From the NCBI GenBank assembly GCA_903813345.2, contig CAIIXF020000006.1:9722989-9786988 (forward strand): a stretch of DNA of 64,000 bases, given 5' to 3'. Source of the stretch: Owenia fusiformis (lineage: Eukaryota > Annelida > Polychaeta > Sabellida > Oweniidae). Shown here one piece after another: positions 54,945 through 64,000 of this stretch (the first letter of the stretch is position 1; each line of letters starts with the position of its first letter). A model generated the notes under the pieces. That model had not been told where the DNA came from, made no database searches, and saw nothing but the letters and a program-made list of their open reading frames with translations. The position numbers and the translations under genes were made by a program.

Positions 54945-54992
54945 GTGTTTAAGCCATGACATACGGCGCCGTATGCTATGAATTATGGATTT
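54945..54992. repeat. Nested palindrome CATAGCATACGG...CCGTATGCTATG
   Basis: CATAGCATACGG pairs exactly with CCGTATGCTATG about 23 bases later, and the perfect 16-bp palindrome CATACGGCGCCGTATG lies inside. This makes two alternative hairpins. It lies upstream of the minus-strand peptide gene. Role unknown. Confidence 0.6.
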
Positions 54993-56140
54993 TTGCTACT
55001 TCAGATTCAAAACGAGGCTAAGTGTCAACATCGCCGGATCGTTTGGAAAATTCTAATTAAATCACTTAATTTCCAACGATTCTGATGATGACTTTAACTA
55101 TGGAATAAAAAGAACATCCCTATGATTTACTCGTGATATGATTTTAATCCACTCACTCTCTCACTACGCTCCCTCATGTAGATATTATATCCATTTGTGG
55201 ATAAAAATCATATCACTCATAAATTTATAGAGGATCCTCTAATTATCATTTATTAAAAAGACAATATGCATTAAATTTATCTTTGACTTATACAGATACC
55301 ACTTTTGAAATTTTAAGTGTTGCAGTCAGATAAAGTTTTTATGGAAATTAATCAGAAAATATAGTCTATGGAGCAGTATGGTAACAAATGGAGTAATGGG
55401 TCATAATGGTCATATAAAAAAGTTTGTGTTTTCAGACCCAACTACAACTACCTGTTCTTGCAAATGGAAAATACATTAGATTTGCTAACATGGTGTCAAA
55501 TCAGCCTTCATGATCAAATCTCTGATGTAGTACCATTTCAGTGATCATGGTGACAAAATACATGTTCATTGTACGCTGTGTAAAATGTGTGGTCATCTTA
55601 ATTGCGCTTTTTGTAATCTTTTATTGATAAAAAAAGAAATGTTACAAAATTGAAAGATAAATACATGTTTCTTTTGTGTACATCCTGCTGTCTTACATAT
55701 ATCTTTTTCAAATATTAGAAATTGATCTAACATACCTGTTGTTATCTGGCACAAACAATAATGCAAGTAACAATCTCTAAATGTTTTTAATCAGCAAAAT
55801 TGTTTAATATATTAATCAGCAAAATAGGAATTTAACCCACATACTTATTTTATTTATTGAATCAGCAGTCAATAATCTTCTCAATAAAAATTTATTATGT
55901 TATTCACAATATTTTATTGCTTTTATTTTATATTTTTATCTCACAGTGGGGTGGTTATTAATAACTACAGTTATCGAAACATTTATAATAGTTTCCAAAA
56001 TGAAAGTATATACATCCTTTGTCTGAGAGTATTTCAGTTGTTTTGACAGCAGTGAAATCCAATCTAATGGTTGGAGTATATGGGGAATAAACAGTACTTG
56101 AAGGTAGTAATAAGTAATGAATTGTTTTATGTACTTCCAG
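54993..56140. other. End of the DARS2 intron, no gene
   Basis: AT-rich. A loose inverted repeat GATATGATTTTAATCCA / TGGATAAAAATCATATC spans about 55134-55213. No exon is supported before the DARS2 acceptor at 56140. Confidence 0.5.
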
Positions 56141-56756
56141 GTTGAAGTAGGCCAATTGGAACATTTACTTGAAGCCCTAGAATATGGATGTCCACCACAT
56201 GGTGGGATAGCACTAGGTAACATATTTTTTGATTGTGCATACAACTTTTTTCTTGTTAGTTTGGCTATGTAATATCAATGCTCTGTCTTTAATGGTGTAA
56301 ACTGACTAAGTTTCACAATTATGAGACTTGTTCCCTTTAAATATGTGAATTAAGTTACTTTTGCCACTTTGTTTTCTTGATGATGAACTTTGTGCTTTCT
56401 AACCAATAAACCACAGAAGAATTTACAATATCATAATTCATAAAAGTATATTTTCACTATACAAGAACACCTGTGCTATACTTCTTACTTGGATACTGTA
56501 AGAAATCTATGTTTTATTGTAATCTAGATTAATATTACCAAAATATATTATATTTGTTTGAATCATTTCAGGACTTGATCGATTGATTGCAGTACTTTGC
56601 GATGCTCCAAGTATTCGTGATGTGATAGCTTTCCCAAAATCATCTGATGGTTGGGATCTCATGAGTCGGGCACCTGCACCGGGTACCAAAGAAGATCTAA
56701 GTCATTACCATATATGTACAAGTGATGTCATGAGTGAAACTGACTTAAGCAAATAA
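56141..56756 (+). CDS. DARS2: DARS2 last two exons (class II motif 3 and C-terminus)
   Basis: Exons 56141-56216 and 56572-56756. The first encodes [17 protein letters not shown], split after G of the next Gly codon; the second begins [22 protein letters not shown]. Together they form motif 3, G-(I/L)-A-L-G-L-D-R, whose Arg binds ATP in class II synthetases (family knowledge). The end, [11 protein letters not shown]..., matches the DARS2 tail; TAA is at 56754-56756. The first AATAAA downstream is at about 56995. The seven visible exons give 269 residues of an enzyme that is usually about 640 residues. Confidence 0.95.
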
Positions 56757-57769
56757 GGCAGAATGTGTTTTTGGAGACAATTTTGTTGTTTAAGAGACTA
56801 GGTCAATATTTCAAAACCTAATTAATTACATTTCAGACTGAACCTTCTCTCTCCCCTAAATATTACTGAACAATTATTGATTAATTTCAAAAAAATTCTC
56901 AAACTTTCAAGAATTTTTGTACATCAGCATAAAGAAATGGATTTGACCCCCTCCCAAAATATGAGAATCAATTATATTTGTGAAAAAAAATAAAAATAAA
57001 AAAATAGAATAAAAAACATCAATCCAATGACCTTTTCCCTTAGAAGCAGCATTATTGCATTGTTTATGGCATCAACTGGACCTTTTCTCTTAAAAATAAT
57101 CATGTATACATATGAGTCAAAGGGACACTACCTGTATTTATTTATTTACCTAAAGTTAATTATGAATGTGTGATGATACACTGTACTGGTTTTTGTGCTT
57201 TTTTTACACAAAGGTTGAACATATTTTTGTATTGCATATTGTATCTGTGTAAAAATATTATAGATAGTATTTAAGATGTACCTCTAACATTGTCTGAATA
57301 CATCCTATATTGATACTGCATAAAATAATTCTTTACGTTACATGCATATACTCTTGGCTTGATTTTCCTGACTCCTTTGATTCAGAAGTTCTTAGAAGGA
57401 AAACTGCAACTTACGGTATTAGGGTACAGTGGCCCTAGAAGCTCAGAAGCAATTGCAATGGGTCATAAAAATGAAATGGTTGAAGAAAAATAAAATCTAT
57501 GTAATATTTATGTATATTTTCTTTATTTTCATTTTGTTTATATTATTGAAGTTGTGGGTTTCTGTTCCCCAAACAACTTATATCAAAATGTCTACTACTA
57601 TACCTTATTATGTTGCCATCAAAAAGTGGTGACATATTACTGTGGTCTTCGTTTTTTGTGGCGGCGTTTGGCATCTGTAACAAATCTTGGCATCTGAAAC
57701 AAATTCTTAAAACTTAACAAATACTGTTTAGAATCTAGTTAAGTTTTCAGAAGTTCAAATCTGACTATA
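56757..57769. other. DARS2 3' UTR and following intergenic sequence
   Basis: It contains AATAAA at about 56995 and a poly-A-rich stretch to about 57015. No further gene is seen. A small plus-strand open frame (57429-57632) with a hydrophobic stretch has no support. Confidence 0.5.
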
Positions 57770-58085
57770 GATTTTAAATTTGACCTTCATTGACCATCTC
57801 AAGGTCAAAAAAGGTCAAAAGGTCTTTTTTCAACTTGCTTCAAATTGACCATTTTTTCAAAATCATCTACAAGTTATCAGTAGTTCAATTCTGACTTTAG
57901 ATTTGACCTTCAGTGACATTCTCATTAAGTGACAAATCTAAAATATAGTTGACTTTCAACAGTTGAATGACCTTCTCAGGTTCAAAAAAGGTATTTTTCA
58001 ACTTGCTTCAAATTGACCAATTTTTCCAAAATCATCTACAAGTTCTCAGAAATTCAAATCTGACTTAAGATTGAACTAATAATAT
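57770..58085. repeat. AGGTCA-type repeat, second locus
   Basis: Same text as at 340-1600 (AACTTGCTTCAAATTGACCA, AAAATCATCTACAAG, TTGACCTTCA), but with a shorter period of about 170-190 bp. It is directly followed, after about 100 bp, by a TTGACCT minisatellite. Confidence 0.65.
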
Positions 58086-58189
58086 TGTGAGCAACTGGAT
58101 GGTGAAATTTTGTCATGTTAATGCCTTGTATTACCAAGGCATTGCCAGGATCTAAAATGTGTGTGGCATCAGTGGTTTTGACCTTAGAC

Positions 58190-58765
58190 TTGTTGGTATG
58201 TGACCTTATTGTTGTTGACCTGTGTCCTAATTATTGTTGACCTGTGACCTTGGTGTTGTTGCTTCAGTATTGTTGACTTATGATATTAATGTTGTTGACC
58301 TGTTACCTCAGTGTTGTTGACCTGCTACCTCAGTGTTGTTGACATGTTACCTCAGTGTTGTTGACATTTTACCTCAGTGTTGTTGATATGTCACCTCAGT
58401 GTTGTTGACTTGTGACCTCAGTGGTGTTGACATGTTACCTCAGTGTTGTTGACCTGTAACCTCAGTGTTGTTGACATTTTACCTCAGTGTTGTTGACATT
58501 TTACTTCAGTGGTGATGACATGTCACTTTAGTGTTGTTGACTTGTGACCTCAGTGGTATTGACATGTCACTTTAGTGTTGTTGACCTGCTACCTCAGTGT
58601 TGTTGACATGTTACCTCAGTGGTGTTGACATGTCACTTTAGTGTTGTTGACATGTAGCTCATTGCTGTTGACTTGTGACTTCAGTGTCGTTGACATGTCA
58701 CTTTAGGAGTGTTGACTTGTGACCATAATGTTGACATGTGACCTCAGTGTGTGCTGTTGACCTAT
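58190..58765. repeat. Minisatellite TGTTGACCTGTTACCTCAGTG
   Basis: A unit of about 20-22 bp, TGTTGAC(C/A)TGT(T/G)ACCTCAGTG, is repeated more than 20 times with substitutions. Like the neighbouring repeat it carries TGACCT hexamers. Confidence 0.85.
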
Positions 58766-59020
58766 ATTTGCATTATTATCAAGCAAAAGTAAACTGACCA
58801 GTAACCTGACATTCATTAATTAAAGACTCTTGATGGGATACTAAAGGATGTGAGAATGATAATCCAGTGAAAATTCCATTGAAACATACAAAGGCCATAT
58901 AATATATGGAGATAATTGACCCACTATTCATAACAGAAAATCAACTAACAAAACGTTGTATGGGCCAATATGTGATTGATGTCACAGATGAAGAAAGCGA
59001 TGTCACTAACTTGATAGTTG

Positions 59021-59125
59021 CCTTGACCCCAGGCACAGGAACAAGAGTTTACCCTTTACCCACTCACGTTTATACATAGTGAGAGAGGAGTGGTGAACTC
59101 TTGTTCCTGTGTCTATATGTCAAGG
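59021..59125. repeat. Hairpin with perfect 16-bp stem CACAGGAACAAGAGTT
   Basis: CACAGGAACAAGAGTT (59034-59049) is the exact inverse of 59096-59111. CCTTGAC and GTCAAGG extend the stem outside, and ACTCAC/GTGAG pairs occur inside. Total span is about 105 bp. It could be a MITE remnant or a small-RNA precursor. Confidence 0.55.
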
Positions 59126-60431
59126 GAATATCATTTGTCAATACCCGGGAAAACAACAATGTTTACTCTGAACGGAATGGTTGCAGTAGTGACATCTATT
59201 AGTCTGCAGTGCATTCTGGGTAATGCATCTCCGGAGGATTTTTTCTGCAAAACAAATATAATTGTTATTTCTGCACATTTGCCATTTGGAAAAGTACAGT
59301 GGTATATCGTACGGAAGAAAAACATACTTTGCTATTGTTCTGCAAAGATTGAGGGGTAGATTCGGACTATAAAGCATTGGTTACTACGGAAAGGTAAGGG
59401 CTGTCATGTAAACTAAAAATCCAAGATGGCGGAGAATTTTCTGTCAAAATTATTGAACTTTTTCCAAGTGTTTGTGGGTAGTAATACTATGCAAATGTTA
59501 CTATTACTAACATTTGTATAGTTCCTTATATAATCAAGGAGTTATCCTCACTTTGATTACTCCACAACAATCGCAAATATACGTTATACAGCTAAATTAT
59601 TTTTGTTACAAACAGTCCTAACAAAATAAAGTTTTTGCAGAGACGATATACAATGCACTGGGTTACAACTTACAACCTGTTACCAAGTCACTGTTCCTCA
59701 GAAAACAACAAAATGGACGACTTTGCTATTTTTTTCAATTTAGATCTTGTACAATTTTCTTCATAACGATAATATGATAATTATGCATTGGTGTTGAGTG
59801 TAGGTGTATAACATCGATGTAACTTCAACACCTTGTTGTTTATTTGCTCTAATTTCCAATCAAGGGGAATACATGTTCTTGATGGATCGAGATCTCGTGA
59901 GATTTTAATTTTTTAGGAGTCAAACAAGTGTCAAAGTTACCCTATTTCTCATGTCGACATTACCTAACACGTCATTGTTACAACCCAGCTTTGCCCTACA
60001 GTCGATTCAATTTTCTGTGTGTCAGTCAAGCCAAATAAGGGGGCCAAATGACCAATGCCAAAGCGCAATATTATATGGAAAAATACATTCATATTTTAGT
60101 TGCAAAACCTTCTGTCTTGTACCTTCTTTCTGGAACGTTACAAGGGGATTCAAGGGTTTTAGCTTTGGAACAATCCTTAAACTACATGTAGTTGTATTTG
60201 TGTATCCAGATTCCAGGGTATAGGCTAAGGAAAAAGTTAGCTGAGTCTAAGGCTTCCACTGTATTCCAGCCTTATGCAAACCATAAATCCCTGTATGTTT
60301 TATTCTGCCGCATATGAGTCATGCCGCGATCACAAAATTTTAAATCAAACCAGCCACCATTTTTTCACTTCAAAATTTGAATTGCGGGTTTTGGTCTTAT
60401 TACCTCATAAAAAAAATATTAAAACTCACAA
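59126..60431. other. Intergenic stretch upstream of the NEK gene
   Basis: Short open frames on both strands at 59090-59377 overlap and show no family. No exon is supported; a non-coding first exon of the NEK gene could lie here (GAAAG|GTAAGG near 59391 is a possible donor). Confidence 0.35.
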
Positions 60432-61218
60432 AGTAGAGCTCTGGTCGAAATGGAATCTGATGTCGACATGTCGAAGCCCAAGGTCGACGACAGTATCGAC
60501 TGTCGGAATAAAAATTCCACAAAAAACTTGGCAAAGAAAAAAATCAAAAATTATGACTTAGATTTTACTTCCGGTAAAAAATGAGCATACATTGTCTATC
60601 CCGACCCCTCGCATGTACTGTATATTGATATTATAGATTATTATGCATTACGTTTGCATGTTAGAGATCGAGAAGTAAATAAACAAACTTTGAATGCGAA
60701 CCGCCATTGTTATTGTTCTGCTACTTACACTTCCGGTGGATCCGGCTCGTCCCGTTGCAGCACTTCGAATAGCCCAGTAGCCATGCAAGCCAAAGCCACA
60801 CACGAAGTTTCGAAATAAAATATCTCTGGGGTGTAATCTTTAACACGGATTGTAATTCTGGTTAAAACTTTGTAAGAATATCAACGAAATTGAATAAAAT
60901 GACTTACCGTTCCGATCAGAAGCCCCTACAGACGACTTCTCGAGATCGAAAATGAGACGAGATGTGAAACGAGAATATAAAAATTAAATGGGGGAAAAAC
61001 ACAATATTTAAATTCGCTGTAAATTCTGTTAGCTAATGCAACCATTATCTCAACAAGAGTGATAAAAGTATGTTGGGAAATTAAGGTATGTTCTTTGTTT
61101 ATCATCGTATTACTTCTATGTCGTTCTATGTCGACCTTGGACGCTTATGTCGATGTCGATGTCGAAGTGACATTTCGATCGCCAATCGACGATTCCGACA
61201 AATGATCAGAGCTCTACT
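60432..61218. mobile_element. TIR element with 5-bp CACAA duplication (787 bp)
   Basis: Ends are AGTAGAGCTCTGGTC and its inverse GATCAGAGCTCTACT, with CACAA immediately outside both ends (60427-60431 and 61219-61223). Inside both ends are TCGACAT/ATGTCGA-rich stretches that also pair loosely. The middle holds a locally GC- and CpG-richer part (about 60700-60960). No transposase is seen. Confidence 0.6.
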
Positions 61219-61924
61219 CACAAGAAGTGATCAATATATTAGTTCAAATCTTTTGAATTGTTACTTTGAATTTACAGCCAGTTATAATGTCAGACATGAA
61301 CGACATTTTCATCCAGTTTCCATCGTTGTTGTCGAATATCTGGCATTTTCCTCAATTTTAAACAAAATCATGAAATATTGCACAAAGGACAAGTTTTTTC
61401 AATTTTAGTTCTTCTTTCAAGTTAATTGTGTTTCACATACCATGATGTCTAGCCAAGTAATTTGGCTAGAGACTAGAGTATGTAGTAAGCTAATTATAGA
61501 AACTCATATACTTTTCCCTTGGCCTATGATCAGGGATGTAGTTGGGTTTAGCGATTTTTCCCCCTAACCAAATAATTTTTCGAAATCATGCCGTTTTCCA
61601 CCATATTGAGCAAGTACATGTATATCTGTTTTATATCTTTCTTCAGAAAAGTAATTACATGTTTTGTATTTATCTTTATGCTATGGTTTGTTGCTACTTT
61701 CACAAGGTCATATTTTACTTTTAATTCTTGTTGTTCATAATAAGATTTTGTATAATGTCATTAGCTAAATAAAATACCAAAATAGCCCTCATTGTTGAAA
61801 ACAAGCTTATTTCAAAAGCGGCTCAAGTGTAGGATTTTCAAAAAGCAGTTGTTATTATCATCACCCCCTCCCCTTGTCAATTTCTGGTATCATTTTTGAA
61901 AAAGGAAATCTTTCTATGTTGTAG
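61219..61924. other. Sequence before the first coding NEK exon
   Basis: AT-rich, ends with the acceptor TTGTAG at 61919-61924. No promoter was fixed. Confidence 0.4.
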
Positions 61925-63944
61925 GAAGAAGGTCTCATCAATATAAGACCATCAACCTTTGTTGAGGAAACAATTGACCAGGAGCTTACATAAGTACTGC
62001 ACCCAATACCAACTGTAAGATGGGTGAACCGATGGACACAGAGATGCCAGTCAGCCAGGTTGACCCCGATAATGTATATAGCACATTGAAGAACTTTGTT
62101 ATTGAAAAGAAAATTGGTAAAGGACAATTCAGTGAAGTATTTAGAGCAAAGTGTATGAGGGATGGAGGCAGTATCACAGCTCTCAAAAAGGTCCAGGTAA
62201 GGAACATGTAAAAGGATTTTTAGCTTGAAGGCGATACCTGTACATTTTCATGTTTTTAAGATACATGCTTCAATACTTTAAGTCACTTAAAAATTATCCA
62301 TGTTTCATTGTATATGGTGTCATAATGGATGTCAGCTGGAGAAAAAATACTAAATAAATTGAAATACTTTATATATATTATTATAGCATACAGTTATTTG
62401 TTTTAATTCTAGATCTTTGAGATGATGGATGCTAAGGCTAGAAATGACTGTATTAAAGAAATAGATCTGCTAAAGGTAAGAGTACTTAACACATACAATT
62501 TACAAGTGTTTTCATTTTCTATCATTTATTAATTGAAGGTGTTTCATAATAATCACAAAATTGAAGTCACAAAGCTTTAATGAGTTAAAAAGGAAGTGGA
62601 TATTGGGCATCTGTTTTATGCCATGATTTATGTTACCCTGGCTTTCTGAAAAGGTTGTATGTCAAATAATTAATGTAATTATAACTAAAATTATAAGATA
62701 ATCTCACCCAAGCACACAATCAATGATAAAGTGATTTTGATTACACACATGTAATAATAGTATATTATCATATTACACTTTAGAGTACACTGTAGATTAC
62801 ACTTAAATTTCTACTTTATTTCTTTGGATTTTTTCCAGCAACTGAACCACCCGAATGTCATCAAGTACCTTGCGTCATTTATAGAAGACAATGAGTTGAA
62901 CATTGTACTTGAGTTGGCAGATGCAGGGGACTTATCGAGGATGATCAAGGTGAGTGTTACAGCATAAACATTCTGGTCAATAATTGCAGGAACACTAAGC
63001 CAGGTGTACTCGTCATTGTCCAGAGCTTGAGGGATTGATTTGTACAATATCCTTTGTTTACTAAATGTCTGTTTTTGTCAATGAACAAAACATTAAATAT
63101 TTTAGGTCACTGATGTTTTCAAGTGTTGAGAGTGCTGTCATTGAATTTCTAATGAAATGTCACGTTGCTTTATCAAAATATCCAAATTGTGCCAATGTAA
63201 ACTCATAAATCATTTCTTAGTATAAAATGTGATGTTGTTTGTTTGTTGTAGCACTTCAAGAAGCAGCAAAAGTTAATTCCAGAGAGAACTATATGGAAGT
63301 ATTTTAAACAGATATGCAGCGCTTTACAACATATGCACTCTAGGAGGATCATGCACAGGGGTAAGTACATATGATCGCTACAATTTTGCTCAGGGGTACT
63401 TAAGGAGGATCAAGCCCACGGGTAAACTCTATGATTATGCCTAGGGGTACTTTAGGAGGATCATGCACAGGGGTAAGTACATATGATCGCTACAATTTTG
63501 CACAGAGGGACTTTTGGAGGATCATGCACAGGGATAAGTACATATTAACTCTAAGATTTTGCCCAGGGGCAGGAGGATCATCTTCAGGTGTAAGTGCATA
63601 TGTACTATAGGAGAATCATGTATAGGATCCTGTTCTTGAAGATGTCTAGTGATGATTTAGATTCTTCGTTTGATTTTCCCATCCTTGAGGTATGTAAATC
63701 ACTGAGCAACATCAGTCTTAGACGCATGCTGTTAAGTTTTCTGTTGAGGTAAATCAAGTTTACAAGAAACACTTTTTTCCATTATTTTATTTTAATATAT
63801 TTATATTATTTTACATTCTGTGAATGTTTTTTTCAGATATCAAGCCAGCTAATGTATTTATCACAGCCCAGGGTATAGTTAAGTTAGGAGACCTTGGTCT
63901 AGGTCGTTTCTTCAGCTCCAAAACAACAGCAGCACATTCATTAG
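61925..63944 (+). CDS. NEK6/7: NEK6/NEK7-type serine/threonine kinase, 5' part
   Basis: Exons: 61925-62196 (5' UTR then ATG at 62020), 62413-62475, 62839-62949, 63252-63360, 63837-63944; the gene runs off the right edge. Visible residues cover the N-lobe and start of the C-lobe: Gly-rich loop G33-K-G35-x-x-S-x-V40, beta3 ALK with K56, alphaC Glu E75 (IKEIDLLK), [36 protein letters not shown] at 152-154, and DLG (not DFG) at 172-174 followed by [14 protein letters not shown], the activation loop of NEK6/7. These kinases act in mitotic spindle assembly downstream of NEK9, and NEK7 in mammals also in NLRP3 signalling (family knowledge). The short N-terminal extension (about 22 residues) fits NEK6/7. 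Acceptor TTGTAG at 61924 implies at least one upstream non-coding exon. Confidence 0.95.
63343..63625 (+). repeat. Tandem copies of the NEK exon-4 end and its splice donor
   Basis: GGAGGATCATGCACAGGG|GTAAGT, the last 18 bases of the exon plus its donor, recurs in altered form at 63403, 63455, 63516, 63572 and about 63610 with a 40-60 bp period. The copy at 63455 is exact through the donor (63473) and about 26 bases beyond. The copy at 63516 has a mutated donor (GGG|ATAAGT). Using the donor at 63473 would add 112 nt and shift the frame. Confidence 0.85.
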
Positions 63945-64000
63945 GTAAGGTGTTTATCATGGCACAAAGCATATGATCTATTTTATTAAGCGAATGTGGC

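Larger units (their letters stand above)
28202..56140 (+). other. 27.9-kb DARS2 intron with two minus-strand genes and a 12-kb retrotransposon
   Basis: Donor GTAAAA at 28202 and acceptor CTTCCAG ending at 56140. It holds the VWD-C8-TIL gene, the coiled-coil peptide gene and the giant-LTR retrotransposon. The retrotransposon alone adds 12 kb, so the intron was about 16 kb before that insertion. Confidence 0.85.

Noticed and set aside
60840-60960. A minus-strand first exon ending at a GTAAGT-type donor near 60903-60908
   Set aside because: The donor looks good (GGAACG|GTAAGTC), but no downstream minus-strand gene could be linked to it and no coding sequence is visible, so it is only a possibility.

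Overview
The window is AT-rich, intron-rich animal DNA: GT-AG introns, genes split into many small exons, and dense interspersed repeats and inverted-repeat transposons. The gene content points to a non-vertebrate metazoan: a fibrinogen-related lectin-like gene, VWD/C8/TIL secreted proteins, a class A GPCR, mitochondrial AspRS and a NEK6/7 kinase. The fibrinogen-related protein looks lophotrochozoan-like (mollusc or similar), but this is only an impression. No bacterial-style genes, operons or CRISPR arrays are present.

Layout. 1-2.9 kb is repeats (an ATGGC-type repeat end, AGGTCA-rich repeats, a pyrimidine tract, a tRNA-derived SINE). 3.2-5.3 kb holds the 3' part of a fibrinogen-related gene (+). 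From 7.1 to 56.8 kb runs the 3' part of DARS2 (+, mitochondrial aspartyl-tRNA synthetase), with two very large introns of 18.9 and 27.9 kb. Nested in them, all on the minus strand, are a single-exon GPCR (9.9-10.9 kb), two paralogous three-exon genes for small secreted proteins of unknown family (12.6-14.0 and 18.7-24.6 kb), a multi-exon VWD-C8-TIL secreted protein (28.7-38.3 kb) and a two-exon secreted coiled-coil peptide gene (54.0-54.6 kb). From 61.9 kb to the right edge is the 5' part of a NEK6/NEK7 kinase gene (+).

Mobile DNA. The largest element is a 12,006-bp LTR retrotransposon (40089-52094, minus orientation). Its two LTRs are 4183 bp each and nearly identical, it has a 4-bp ATAT target duplication, and it has a clear PBS and polypurine tract. 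Its internal region is only 3640 bp and encodes Gag-protease plus one small ORF, with no reverse transcriptase, RNase H or integrase. Most of each LTR is a complex tandem repeat built on GGTGCAA. There are also a 1.6-kb fold-back element rich in AGGTTCGCTTTAGGT, a TTAA-flanked piggyBac-like MITE nested in it, several TA-flanked or 5-9-bp-TSD inverted-repeat elements, a LINE 3' fragment, two SINE heads and several long hairpins.

Most unusual points: the giant-LTR, pol-less retrotransposon; two host genes in which a splice junction has been tandemly copied (the DARS2 acceptor plus exon start, four times; the NEK exon end plus donor, about six times); and a frame-neutral exon of the VWD gene carrying an in-frame TAG where its sister domain has CAG. 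Exon boundaries were read by eye from codon phase, splice sites and family similarity; no alignment or transcript data were available.
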